Positions 51,301-63,182 are shown, numbered from the stretch's first letter. The stretch is DNA of 64,000 nucleotides from Apostichopus japonicus (GCF_037975245.1 NC_092565.1:15031499-15095498), one strand, 5' to 3'. The notes: generated by a model from the letters alone, not told the origin. Made by a program: numbers and translations.

Positions 51301-53916
51301 TGGGCTGGTGTAGGCATGTTATGATATCACCATAAATACGTGCCGGGATGTAACCCGGACAAATTTGAGTGCAAGTTGTCATTTTTCTATATTCTGGCTA
51401 ACTCGGGTCATTTCGTCAACAGTTCTAGCATCCTTTCCTATTGATGTAACTTAAGTCGGGTCAATCATGAAAGGGATGAATTCCGGTTTGGTGCTGGTCA
51501 GTAGGCCTGAGTGCCGATTGGTACAGACTGCCACCAACCAGCTAAGCTACATCACTCATACATGGTATGCATAGGCTGGTATACATGGCCATGTAGTTTA
51601 ATAACCATAGCTGCTATAGACCTGTGATATTGTCATAGGTAGAGTGTATTCATGGGCTGGTGTAGCTATGTTGTATTAACCATAGCTGTTATCAGCCCCC
51701 CCAATGAAAAAGTTGAGGGGGCAAATGCATGATAAGCCCCCCCAATATTTACCAAGGCTCCGAAACGTGCATCTGCCCATTTTTCAATGCATACTTGTGG
51801 ATCTGTCCGATGCACACGTATACTATATAGGTGTAATCATTTTAGTAATTGCTGGGGGACCCTGGTCCCTCGGCCCGTCCCCTGGCTATAGACCACATTG
51901 TCACCCCAACCGCGTCTTCACGCCCCGTGAAAAGTGGAAGCAGTTAGTGTGAGTACCGGTAAGCTAACACAACTTCGTCTTAGGCCAATGACTTGCCTCA
52001 TTTCAGCCAGTTCTCCAACATCCCCTTACTTAGTGGCGGAGCGTCCATATATAGTCAGGGGGCGGATCCCCCCCCCCCCTCCTGACGGACTCAAATGGAC
52101 TGCTGGCGCCCTTTTCAGCTTTTCACTACTTTTAACTTATTCGCGATTATTGACTATTTTATTGCGCTCTCATATACCTATTGACATTTGTCATATTCTG
52201 TTGGTGTAATTTTCCGACAAAATGGCGACGACACCTATTTATTCTCCGTTTATCTGCAAATTAGCAAGGCCCGGAAAGGGTCATTTCCTGCAATCTAGGG
52301 AGTAACTTTACTCAAAAATTTTCTGTACGCTCCGCGCCAACCTGTGGTGGCGCTCCGCTTAGATAGTGTCGAAAACGCCCCTACAGTGTCAATGGGCTGG
52401 TATAGCTATGTAATGGTATCACCATAGGTACATGGTGCACATGTGCTGGTTTTGCTATGTAGGATTAACCATAGCTATTACAACCATGTAATGTTGTCAT
52501 ATGTACATGGTGTCAATGGGCTGGGTATATCAGTGTAATTATATTTCATAAGTGTATGAAATAAGTTATAAAGTGATAGGGGTATGGTGATATAGCTATG
52601 TAATGATATATCACCATACCTCTATCACTTTACCGCCACACCTCAACAACTAACACTGTTGTCAAGAAATAAACCACTGGTAACTCTAGCAATTCAGCTT
52701 ATTGCAACAGCTGCCCAAGACTTTCATTGACAGGCCAGAATACATGTAGATTATCAAGGCATATTGTGATAGGCTTTTTTTTTTATGTATTTTTTTTTAC
52801 AGATAACGGATGTGTGAGTATCATCGCAGGAGTACAGGGTGACACGACAGATCCTTTTCTCGCAGACTTGGTAATTGGTTAAATGTGTTTAGATAAAGAT
52901 TTCACGTTGGGTATTGTTCTCAACTCTTTCATGGAAACAAAAACAGGAAATAAGTCTGACTTTTTTTGAAATCTTCCATACAATTGTTTGAAACGTTTGA
53001 GTAAACAAATATTTCCTTATCTGTCTCACTCAGAACTTTTATGAGCATTTCCATGTGAATATTCCAACTCACAGACAGGAAACATATTTCCTGATGTTCA
53101 TATAAAACAACAGACTTGTTATCTTTTTAGATAATTTATGATTAATTTCTTGATAATGAAGACACACTAAAGTCAACATACAGAGGGAAATCCCTTAACA
53201 AAAAGAAATACACAAGAATATGAAAAAAAAACTAAATATTAAAAAATATAAGAAACATTATTAGAAATAGGACACAATTCATGGGTTAGATGAAAATCGT
53301 GTTCTATATACAGTACTATATACAGTTCATATACAGTTCTGTATACAGTTCATATACAGTACTCAATACAGTACTTTATACAGTACAATAAATGCATATA
53401 AATATATGAAAGACATTTAAGTGTTACATATGTTACTGTAAGTATATATATAACTGCCCACAAAGAAGACGACATTTATATGTACATTGGTACAAATATT
53501 TTAATTACACTTTCATGATATAGTTCTCAGTAAATCCAGCAAATCACATCATACCGACCAACTACCAACCGAGCAATTAGCAACACACTGATATGTAGAG
53601 TATAAATTACCAAGTGTGAGGTACATAGTAAGTACATACATCCCCAGCTATTAAAACTTCAATTCATTTTCCTCTATAGGCTGTGGGTGCTCAAGCTACC
53701 TTTGTCAAATTTGGGGCTCCAACCAGAGGTGAACGTGTAGCTCTATACAACCGCCTGAGTAGAATTTCGGATGAACTGAGCTCAAAGGGAGCCCTCGTGG
53801 CTAGAACCAAGTTTCCTTTCCGTGCAATTCATCAGCCCGAGCCTCAAGATGGAGATGACGATGGTACCTCACAGACCAAAGATGACGAAAGTAAAGAACC
53901 TGAGAGCAAAAATTGA
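42363..53916 (+). CDS. ENO4: Enolase 4 (divergent sperm-type enolase)
   Basis: Eleven exons splice in frame to 588 residues: 42363-42521, 43058-43186, 44112-44302, 44854-45157, 46954-47085, 47621-47683, 48173-48337, 49977-50102, 51059-51251, 52803-52870, 53680-53916. I number the exon at 46954 as exon 6 and the one at 48173 as exon 8 because a possible extra exon at 44393 is counted as 4. Markers of ENO4 are the N-terminal KQRAVRFYKENKVPEKLEDIL, the enolase N-domain VLDSRGQPT, a long Lys/Glu-rich insert, then KGKYEV, IIALIDP, VKFGAPTRGERVALYNRL. Vertebrate ENO4 is needed for sperm motility and assembly of the flagellar principal piece. Compared with glycolytic enolases, a metal ligand Asp is Asn (GLNCAAHE), the Glu of IEDP is Ile, and the catalytic HRS loop is GVQ, while both active-site Lys remain. 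Confidence 0.93.
44393..44528 (+). CDS. ENO4: Possible alternative terminal exon of ENO4
   Basis: A good acceptor (tattttgtacag|GAAACAG) opens a frame that fits the phase of the exon ending at 44302 and runs 45 codons (start W-KQYYPQAIDLIDHN) to a TAA. AATAAA follows at 44742-44747. Skipping it joins 44302 to 44854 equally well in frame. If used, it would yield a short product lacking the enolase barrel. I do not recognise the peptide; it may be fortuitous. Confidence 0.3.
45158..46593. other. ENO4 intron between the Lys-rich exon and exon 6
   Basis: Apart from the triplication starting at 46594, the sequence looks unique and non-coding. No exon or recognisable element was found. Confidence 0.5.
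46594..46985 (+). repeat. Triplication of the ENO4 exon 6 acceptor region
   Basis: Three tandem copies start at 46594, 46723 and 46858 (units 129 and 135 bp). Each holds attatgatatgg, ggagtactcagactactctg, the pyrimidine tract ttccttcattcaaacag and the first codons of exon 6 (gattctccttatcagttctcc). Copies end their AG at 46683, 46818 and 46953. Only the third leads into the full exon; the first two would read DSPYQFSYIPY then meet a TAA. Confidence 0.9.
48326..49935 (+). repeat. 121-bp satellite seeded at the ENO4 exon 8 donor
   Basis: About a dozen tandem copies with a 121-bp period (ataagatatatgatcctg at 48441, 48562, 48683, 48804 and on). Internally each unit is a degenerate dimer of about 60 bp: gatcctgtaat and gatcttgtgac each occur twice. 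The left edge is the last 12 bases of exon 8 plus its donor (atatatgatcct|gtaggtgatccc), and that junction is echoed in each unit as atatatgatcctgtaattgatc. Copies decay beyond about 49690. Confidence 0.92.
50103..51058. other. ENO4 intron
   Basis: No feature beyond the splice sites; AT-rich, non-repetitive by eye. Confidence 0.5.
51340..52390. repeat. Interspersed-element material in ENO4 intron
   Basis: At 51500-51550 the minus strand carries an A-box-like tagcttagctggttgg, suggesting a degraded SINE. From about 51690 to 52390 a G/C-run-rich, CpG-containing insert interrupts a series of short tandem pieces (atggtgtgcataggctggtat, gctatgtaatg, accatagctgttat) that resume after it. The insert looks like a mobile element but I could not find inverted or direct terminal repeats. 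Confidence 0.4.
52569..52632. repeat. 26-bp inverted repeat, long hairpin
   Basis: The arm at 52569-52594 and its reverse complement at 52607-52632 differ at one position (g/a) and are separated by 12 bases. The transcript of either strand would fold into a 26-bp stem. It is in ENO4 intron sequence just left of the exon at 52803. Confidence 0.9.
52871..53679. other. Last ENO4 intron, with a cagtatatacagt-type run
   Basis: AT-rich. At 53308-53390 atacagt/atacagta units repeat irregularly about ten times. Nothing else was recognised. Confidence 0.55.
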
Positions 53917-54329
53917 AATTTCTATCCGACTTTAAAGGAAAAGGGACGTGGAGAACTGAAGTGGCTATTGAACAATTTACTTTGTTAGTCATTGCCAGAT
54001 ATAAAAAAAAACTTTGCTGATTTGTCCTGAAGTTGTAAAAAGCTACAATTATATTGCACTTACATACACCATAATTTACTTTGTCTCATATTGACTGTCG
54101 TTGTTATCCTGGTACATGAAGAGTATTTACCATTTATTTTTTTATTTTTTATTTATTTGATTCCATAACAGCATTCTGCTACCATCAGCAGTATCGTGGA
54201 CATTAACCAGAATGCTAAAGTGCATTGAAGTTTTGATTACTTCATTGCAATAGACTTCAGCTTATTCACCAGAAACAGCTATTATAAATATCCTGATTCC
54301 TACCATGAGATATAGTATCATGTTTAAAT

Positions 54330-54560
54330 AGTTCCCATAGTTTGACTGCTGGTGCCCCAGATGACCTTCGACCTCTACCTAAAGCAATTGAGTTTTGCTA
54401 TTCCATATAAAACATCCACATGCCACTTATAAAAAATCTCCATTCTTCCTAACTTGAGATATAGTGTTTACAAGGTTTTCAGTGTTTGACATCTGGTGAC
54501 CTCAGATGACCTTTAACCTCAATAAAAATTCTGCAACTGTTGAGTTGGTGTTGTTATTCA
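54330..54560 (+). repeat. Dispersed repeat, second copy, in ENO4 3' UTR
   Basis: tacaaggttttcagtgtttgac, then ggtgacctcagatgacctttaacctc, parallels the modules at 1130-1560, including two tandem sub-copies (gatgaccttcgacctc, gatgacctttaacctc). Confidence 0.5.
54521..54526 (+). terminator. Candidate ENO4 polyadenylation signal
   Basis: AATAAA about 605 nt after the ENO4 stop, inside a dispersed repeat. Inferred only. Confidence 0.4.
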
Positions 54561-54813
54561 ATGTAATGTAAATATTTCCAATCCTATCTATTTATTCTTT
54601 TTGTGAAGAAATATATGTCATGCTGAGGAATTTATGTCTCATGAATTTTAAAGAAGAATACTTTTACCTGATTATCAACTAGAAGATTTTCTTTTTCATT
54701 AATACTTCTTTCTCAGCAGAAATGGTATGTGCATTCTAATTTAGGTTGGGGGACGGGCGGGGGGGGGGGGTAACAATTGACACCAATGACCTTGTTACAC
54801 ACTAGCACCATAA

Positions 54814-54819
54814 TTTATT
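54814..54819 (-). terminator. Candidate EEP-gene polyadenylation signal
   Basis: AATAAA on the minus strand about 155 nt after the EEP stop codon, a typical distance. Confidence 0.5.
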
Positions 54820-54973
54820 CTATATAAGTGACACATATTGTTGGACTGCACAACAATTCAAGTCAGGGTCACAAGTTATAAACTGTTCTATTGGCTACGT
54901 AACCACATTTGGAAAGGTAGATATTATTTCAGAGTTTGTCCTCTGTTGAATGGTTTTATACTTACTGGGTTTT

Positions 54974-57900
54974 TTATCCATTTTCTGAGTTCAGAACTAC
55001 TTTGACACCCAAATGATCTGAAGCAGCAACAGACTGCCTCCCGTTGTCATCCAATAATCCAACTGACTGGGTGTTAATGCCCGACTCCTCACGGATGAAA
55101 ATATAATCAATCTATATTTGTAACAGTAAATAAAATCTGTTAGCTTACAATTATGAGCGGACAATTATGAGCAGACATGACTATAGAGTTAAAGAAAAAT
55201 AGCTACATTAGCCACATTTCCAAGAACAGTGCTTTTTAAGACATTTTATGGAATAATTATTTGCATTTGATTCACTTTTGTGTTTAGAAATACTCATGGA
55301 TGACTTTGACTTGGGCAGAGCAGTTTTCATCATCAGGCAATGCTTCTTTTTGCTTTACCTTAAAGTCCGTTTAAGAGTTTAACATTAGTTAAACATTAGT
55401 AACTTCAGAGGATATGCAAATGGGCAGCTGATTTCCATATTATCTACCAGACACACCAACTACAGAATACTATTTAATACTACTACACTACAATATCTAA
55501 AACACACAAATAAAAACACAGATTAGTACAGGATACTACTACACCACACAATACAGAGTACAACCACTACAACACAATATCTACCACACACCCACTAAAG
55601 AATAATACTACTACAACACACAACTACTACAGAATAGTACAGGATACTACTACACCACACAATACAGAGTACAACCACTACAACACACTATCTACCACAC
55701 ACACACACTAAAGAATATTACTACTACAACACACACACACCAGCTACGGAATACTATATAATACTACTACACTACAATATCTAAAACACACAAATACTAC
55801 AGAATAGTACAGGATACTACTACACCACACAATACAGAGCACTACCACTACAACACAATATCTACCACACACATTCACTAAAGAAATATTACTACTACAA
55901 CACACCAGCTACAGAATACTATATAATACTACTACACTACAATATCTAAAACACACAACTACTACAGATTAGTACAGGATACTACTACACCACACAATAC
56001 AGAGTACTACAACACAATATCCCCCTACCACACACACCCACTAAAGAATATTACTACTACAACACACACACCTACTACAGAATGCTATATAATACTACTA
56101 CACTACAATATCTAAAACACACAAATACTACAGAATAGTACAGGATACTACTACACCACACAATACAGAGCACTACCACTACAACACAATATCTACCACA
56201 CACATTCACTAAAGAAATATTACTACTACAACACACCAGCTACAGAATACTATATAATACTACTACACTACAATATCTAAAACACACAAATACTACAGAT
56301 TAGTACAGGATACTACTACACCACACAATACAGAGCACTACCACTACAACACAATATCTACCATACACCCCCACTAAAGAATAATACTACTACAACACAC
56401 ACACCTACTACAGAATTCTACCACTATACTACACACACCCTTTTTCTCAGGTCACCATCAAGAGTGCTGAATGTCAATCCTTCATCTTTTTCCTCATTCA
56501 TCTGGTATCTCCCAGGAGCATTGGGTCTAGTTTATAGAAAAAGAAATAGATATAAAATAAACAGTGACCCTGAACAAGAAGGCAATATGATGGTTGATTT
56601 GTAACAATAATATGACATTACAACAAATGTACATATTTTTGTCAGGTTGTCAGGCTATGTTTATTAAGATAAGTTTTAAAAGTGTCAAGGTTGATTGTTA
56701 CCACTTATCTTGTCAAGTTATCATATTACACCAAGATAGCAACTTGACAAAAATCATTGAGTTGTTGTTTGCCATTAACTTTAACAAAACTTCAACACTT
56801 ATTTGTCAAGTAACATTACATTACATGACTTCTTCCACAAAACCGGTCACACTGTCGCTGAGTTACCCAATGGAGCTAGGTTTACTTCACTTTACAGTAA
56901 TTAGAACACATGACATTTGTATTTCAAGTTACACTTCATCTCATCCACAAATTGTAAATTGTCAAAATGTTGTGCTATGGTAACCTTGACAACATGTCAA
57001 TGACTGAGAAATTTGTTGACACTGACATGATGTTCCTGACCAAAAACATCAAATTGTCTGTATAAGTCTCCATCTTGAATGTTTGTTTAGAGCCAACTAT
57101 ACACACATACTGTGTAATTCTTTCAGATGCCATTAATGTAGACACACATACACAAAGTTTTGTTTACTCTCCATCTGACTAGTTTAAAGCTATGAATATG
57201 TATTTGTAGACTACTGATATATGCCATATACTACACACAGTGTCACACTTTACACAACAGTGTCACACTATAATAGGATTCTAATCCAATCAAACAATGG
57301 GATTTTAAAACTATGGTTGGCCATCTTTGCTATTACTTTGTGTGGCAGGATGTGCTTATTATTAGACATAGCTGTAGAGGTATAGGTTTTAGTTGTGTGT
57401 ATCCTGACTTAGATTCCTGAGCTGTAAGTACCAAACCAAAATACATACGTAGCAAGAATTACTTAAATTAATGGAACCTGTCTCTTTTGACGACAATACT
57501 ACACCTTGCTTTGAGTACCAAACCAAAGTAAAGTTGTAAGCTGTAAGTACCAAACCAAAATACATACGTAGCAAGAATTACTTAAATTAATGGAACCTGT
57601 CTCTTTTGACGACAATACTACACCTTGCTTTGAGTGTTTTAGCCTTGCATCATTAACCACAGCATCAGGAATCAGATTCATGCAGTATTTCACTGTTTAA
57701 CTTGACTTTATCTGTTCATATCTTCATTTTATGTATATTCACAATACCTTGGTTCTTTATGGAACAGGAGCCATCCATCTCGTAGTCCTTCTGTTCGGGT
57801 TCCATTTATTTCTACTTCGCCCATCAGAAATCTGAAAGTCAAGAAAGTTTGTTTCCTGAATATCACAATTGCAATATAAGTTGTAAATTGCTATGAGCAA

Positions 57901-60900
57901 ATAAAAAACTGCATTATGTTTCTGTTCCAACCTTCTTAAAGTTTCTTTGGAAGAAATATCACTATAAGATTCCTAAAAAATCAAACAAGACCATGAAAAC
58001 TACAATTTCATGTTGTGTCAGCCATTAGACATACCTTGAGTAACCTTCTAAAACTGAAGTAGGATATCCTACATTTGTAAAGGTCAGAATCAGTTTGGAT
58101 GTTGTTTTAAGTTACTCTGTCTGCAGAAGTTAAGGCAATACCTACCCTCATACTGTTAACATCACTTCAAATGAACTATGAGTAAACTTACATAGGCCTA
58201 GGACTAATACGACTTACATAAAACACTGAATCACAGGTAGCAACAAATGGACCTACCCAGAAAATGTTATGATTTATAAAAGGAGCTTCAGTGCTTAAGC
58301 TCAGTTAACAAGCATGTAGAATTAAAGACCAAATCCAACCAATTTTGGATTTAAAAGAGTATCTGTTTACAACCACAGGCTTATTATTAGCATTGTCTTC
58401 AGCAAATCTTTTATAAATTATATATCTAAGCCAGAAACAACGCTGTAGGTACTGAGGATTTCATCAGACACTTGTATGAATACCTTGTATGAATACCTTG
58501 AAAATAGTCTACAGATCACATGGTTAACTATAATGATATGTTACTATTGCAGAGTAAACAACATCTCTGTACTCAATATTGTGTACCTACCCCAGGGATG
58601 GAATTGTCTTTAAATGTACTACCTTTTACCTGTGTTACCCATGCAAGCAGCAGTACATTTCTTCACCTCATACCATATCCATTATACTACCTCATAACCA
58701 ATATCCATTCCGCCCGAACTACCCCCCCCCCCCCATTTCTGTGTTTGTCTTCTAGACAAGAAATTGTTTCACATTATTAGGATATGGACCAGGTGGCATT
58801 GAAATGCCATTTTTTATTTTCTTGTTTGATAATTCCAAGCAGTTTCACATCTTAGTTGTCTGTTCTCAAGGAATTCATGATATTAACCTGATAGATTTCT
58901 CATGAGGCTCAGCATTTAGATCTCCCATCAGCAAAGCTGGACCTGGATATTTCTCCATGAATTTCCAAATTTCAACAACGGACCTTTCACGAGCCGTCTG
59001 GCTTAATGAAAGATGGGTGACAAATACATGCAACTGTAGAGATACAAGCAAATTAAATGAAAAGATTTTCAACTAGTGGTAAAAACTTTCAAGTTATGCA
59101 ATGACAATAACTTGGTGTGGATTTACTTTACTTCAACTTCTGCAGTCCTGATTCCACCAATGAACTATAACATATTTCAAGCTTTTGTAACTTAAAAAAT
59201 AAAGTAACACTTCAACAAGGGAGTATTAAAAAAACAAAATACAATCTATATCGTAAATCTAAAGTTTTTGTTTCATTTCGATGCCTGGCAAGCATTTTCA
59301 ATAACACTATAAGTATAGTCTAGCCATAAACCTGTTTTCTTACATTTCAATACTTGGAAAGCCTTTATATTGTCAGTACCATAATGGTGATACCTTAAAT
59401 GTTCATAACTAAATGTTCCTTTTATCTAGATATTCCTGATTCCACCAATGAACTATAACATATTTCAAGCTTTTGTTACTTTAAATATAAAGTTACGCTT
59501 CAACAAGGGAGTATTAAAAACAAAATACAATCTATATCGTAAATCTAAAGTTTTAGTTTCATTTCGATGCCTTTTATCTAGATTAACGACATTTGTCTAG
59601 ATTTTGTATGCCTTTTATCTAGATTAACGACATTTACAAAGCTGTTGATGAGGTCGATTACATACGTTCTTGATCCTAGGAGTTTCTATCTCAGCATGAA
59701 GACAAATACGCTGGTGTCTATCCTCGTCATCTGCGCTGATTCTAGTGATATTAAGAATGTTCAATAAATCAGTAAAACACATAATAATAATCAGTTACTC
59801 ACAGAAGTCAGTCCCACAAAATTTCTTAGTTTTAATTTACATTCAATAAGCAGATAATGCTTCTTCTAAATATTTCTCTTACAAAGGATGACATGCAAAT
59901 ATTAAGACAAACCAGGCTAGATGTATATCTGTGAACACATATCTTTTTCAACTAAACATACTTTTGTAATAACTCAGGGGTTGATAAAGGGGTTGTGTCC
60001 CCCCCCCCCCATACACACACACATTATTTTTGGCACTAAGAAATATGTACATTCAATTTTCTAGGGTACAAATGTAATAGTGGACAGACTGTCGGAATGA
60101 CTCACACAACAAGAATTCCTTACATTTTATCAGTTTTTTTATGCACAGCTATTTCGGTAGTAATTGCAATAGCAGCAAATTGTTGCTGTGAACCTTCCCT
60201 CCCCTACCCCTACCCTGATCTGAAGTGTTTCTTCTAAATGGCATTAAACCTATACTGATTAAAACAAGACCAAATTCACCCCCACTCATCCCTTATTATT
60301 CAAATAGGTGAGTTACAACAGTTGCTATGGTAAGTATGAATACAAGTAACTGGTTTAATTACTGACCTACTTAATAGTATATAATCATGACTCTTGATAG
60401 GATATCTGCTGAATATTGCCAATCCCTCCTCAATCCTGCCAACAAAATCCTTGGGAAAGCTCATGGCTGGTTGAAAGACAAACTGCAACATAGAAACAGA
60501 ACAGAGAAACATTACTATTCTCATAACCTATCTAAAAACCTTGAAAACTTCTAACTTGCAGAGTGACTGTAAACACCATTGATTATGTAGAGCTAACGTC
60601 AGGTCCGGACCAATGTTTTACCCTGGCAAATGACTATCGAGATCCCCATTTTCTGTCTTTTTTTAATCACGAATTTAATTAACGAACAAAACCTCTATTA
60701 AATAAAAGAGAGAGCTATGAAATAAAGACTTCTGTGCAATGAAGGGTACTACACACCACAAAAATTCTTCCCTGGCCTTTGTAAGCTGTTTTCCACTATA
60801 CTCAATGAAGTAAGAATATTTGTCTTTTAGTTTTCCAAAGGCTGATTAGAGCCACTTTTGCATGTTACAATACATGGCATACAAAACCTAGAATGGTAGG

Positions 60901-63182
60901 GTCAATGTTGAAAATTCAGAACTACAGTAAGCACGGCCTTATCACACAGCCTTTCATCACAGCCTCATCATGCTGACATTCCAAACCTTATCATGCTGCC
61001 GTTTTGCACTGCCCTATGTCACTGGCATTCTGCACTGCCCTGTACTGTCGTTCCGCACCGTCCGATCACACTGACGCTTTGCACTGCTTTATTTCGTTGT
61101 TGTTCTGTACTGCCCAACCACACTGACATTCTGCACCGCCTTAACACACTGCTGTTCCGCACTGTGTTATCAAGCTGTCATCCACACTTTTATCATACTA
61201 CTGTAATGGATGAACATCACAGATGACTATGAAGTGTGGTCTTACCTGGTAAAGAGGTAGGTATTCCCTGAGATGATCGATCTGACTTGGCCCATTTATC
61301 AACTTTGAGAAATCAAAGCGGACCTCTTGGAAAGCAATTACATCAGCCTGAGATTCTGAGACCAACTGCAAAATAATAAAAGTCTCTCTCATATGGATTC
61401 AGGATACATAAAATTGCCAAGTAACATCACACTAGACATGACACTTTTTAAGATATTTAAGTTAGTTACAGTATGTCAATCACAATACTGTTAACATCTA
61501 TTCATGTTAACCCAAGAACACATCATTTCATTATTCTTCATTATAAATTCAAAGCATGTCAGTGACCAAGAAACTAAGATTCATTGCCTATCAAATAAAT
61601 GAAACATTCTGTGCCATGCATCGTCGCTATCAGTGTATTAAATCCTTACCTTCCCTAAACGTTTTATTCGTGCATAGTACATTTCTTCTGGTCCTACGGT
61701 CTGAAAGTTCCAGATATTATAAGTAACCACGGTGACCAACGATGATGTATACTTGTTGGGGACATCATCCTGGCATGGTACTGAGGATGATGTATCCAAG
61801 GATTGGCAGTTACCCTGTAGACTGGCAGATGATTCAGTCGGACAATCCTCTTGTCCGAGAATAGATTCAGAAGCAGCATGGCATTGTTTGGACGGTAGAC
61901 TAAACGTATGGGAATACAGGTAGGGGATTCGTTCTCTACTTAATGTAACCACAAACTTATGCTCTATAGAGTCGTCTGTGTTCTCCCACTTTAAAGTTAA
62001 CATAAAACTTATGCCAATGATAGCTTTTTTCTTTTGAAATTTGTCTCCTGATCTGGAAGGAGATACTTCCTGGTAGAACAACGGAGTCTGATTATCAGAA
62101 GTACACTGCAGTTTCTGGAAGAGACGAAAATAGCAAGAAATTTCCATCAACGAGAAAGGCATGGAAATAGGGCAAAGCTTACTTCATTGATAGTAACAAG
62201 TATGACTTTACCATAATGTTAACAAACATTTATTTGGCGAAAATGACAACATAAAAGGGGAAAGTGATATTACAACCAACTGATTATGATTACCACACTT
62301 TTTATGCTGAATTTAACACTTTCCCCTTTAACAATGCTTAGGTAGTATATGTCAAATATTGTGGAAGGTCTGATGTCATTCACCTAACAACTGTAACTTA
62401 CTTTGGGAGAAAATTTCCAGCAACTTCTACTCAGAATAGTGTTCTTATTTGTTAACCAAGACACTCAAATGAACATTATAACTAGCAAATAATGATACTT
62501 TCATCCATTGATATAAAACTTGACTAGTCACTATAATGAAATGCATTTTTATAGTATTTTGGTATCAAATTGTATAAATTATCTAGTAAAGTTAACACAA
62601 TGTGCTACTGTATAGTGAACACAAATGTTCAGCAAGTAATCAAATTTGATGTTATTATTTTCCTTACTGTTCTCTGCACATTAGTAACAGTTGGGAATAC
62701 AAAGTCTCCAGTAGGGTTTTTTGGTATGGTGTCCACGTAGAACTTCTGCAGATGTTGCAATGAAACCTATGAATGAGAATGACCAGCATAAGTAGACAAC
62801 TAGAAATAATTTTGAATACTTATTGATATAGGCTACCGGTTTGAGCTTTTCCTCTACATATTGTAACTCAGTAAGATTTGTGTGGCCCCTAAAAGTTTGG
62901 AGCGGAATACCCATGTCCCTGGAGCCACAACAGAGCAATGTCACAACTTGAGTTCATATTGCAATAAACTCCAAAGGAACATAGTGAATTAGACCAACTA
63001 CTTTCCATACTGAAATACACAATTTTCAAAAAGTATGTCATTAAATACACCATAATGGAATTATTTTACCCAATGTTCAAACAAGACAGTACACAGAAGT
63101 CACCTGATTCCTGTAGCCTAAGAACAAATCTGTGTCCTCCAATACTTCCTGTTGTAACAGGTCTGTCACAGTAGCAAAGTCA
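54974..63182 (-). CDS. EEP-domain (endonuclease/exonuclease/phosphatase) protein, 5' partial
   Basis: Eleven exons join in frame on the minus strand: 63182-63093, 62918-62837, 62766-62668, 62114-61650, 61365-61246, 60482-60367, 59741-59666, 59033-58888, 57831-57748, 56526-56439, 55111-54974. The last 300 residues form a complete EEP fold with all expected active-site pieces: TYNIWNF (Asn), IAFQEVRFDF (Glu), GRIEEGLAIFSR, VFVTHLSLS, GDLNAEP (Asp, Asn), RIDYIF and SDHLGV (Asp-His). The superfamily holds Mg-dependent nucleases, sphingomyelinases and phosphoinositide phosphatases; substrate cannot be told. About 200 residues precede the domain and resemble nothing I know. The first listed exon is tentative: a stronger-looking donor CAG|GTGACT at 63104 breaks phase, whereas TCTGT|GTACTG keeps it. 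The start codon lies further right, probably outside the window. Confidence 0.85.
55440..56430. repeat. Tandem array, about 165-180-bp unit, of acacac/ctactac modules
   Basis: Five to six imperfect copies in the last intron of the EEP gene. Each contains atactactacactacaatatctaaaacac, acagaatagtacaggatactac, accacacaatacagag, and cactaaagaa..attactactacaac. Strand composition is extremely skewed: the plus strand has very few G, so the transcript would be U- and G-rich with almost no C. Confidence 0.88.
57419..57637. repeat. Tandem duplication, about 120-bp spacing
   Basis: A block of about 98 bp from gagctgtaagtaccaaacca to ccttgctttgagt occurs twice (57419-57516 and 57538-57637), nearly identical, separated by about 22 bp that partly repeat the start. 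Located in an EEP-gene intron. Confidence 0.85.
59147..59640. repeat. Nested duplications in an EEP-gene intron
   Basis: A block of about 135 bp starting cctgattccaccaatgaac (59147) recurs at 59437, ending in both with gtttcatttcgatgcc. The second copy runs into a second duplication in which gccttttatctagattaacgacatt is present twice about 40 bp apart (59570-59635). Two separate copying events appear to share the catgcc/gatgcc junction. Confidence 0.85.

Larger units (their letters stand above)
53917..54973. other. Convergent 3' ends of ENO4 and EEP gene
   Basis: ENO4 3' UTR from the left and the EEP 3' UTR from the right. AATAAA on the plus strand is at 54521-54526; AATAAA on the minus strand is at 54819-54814. 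The dispersed repeat at 54330-54560 supplies the plus-strand signal. A G run is at 54750. No gene. Confidence 0.55.

Noticed and set aside
56594-56983. 129-codon plus-strand frame
   Set aside because: Lies in an EEP-gene intron on the other strand with no recognisable protein features.
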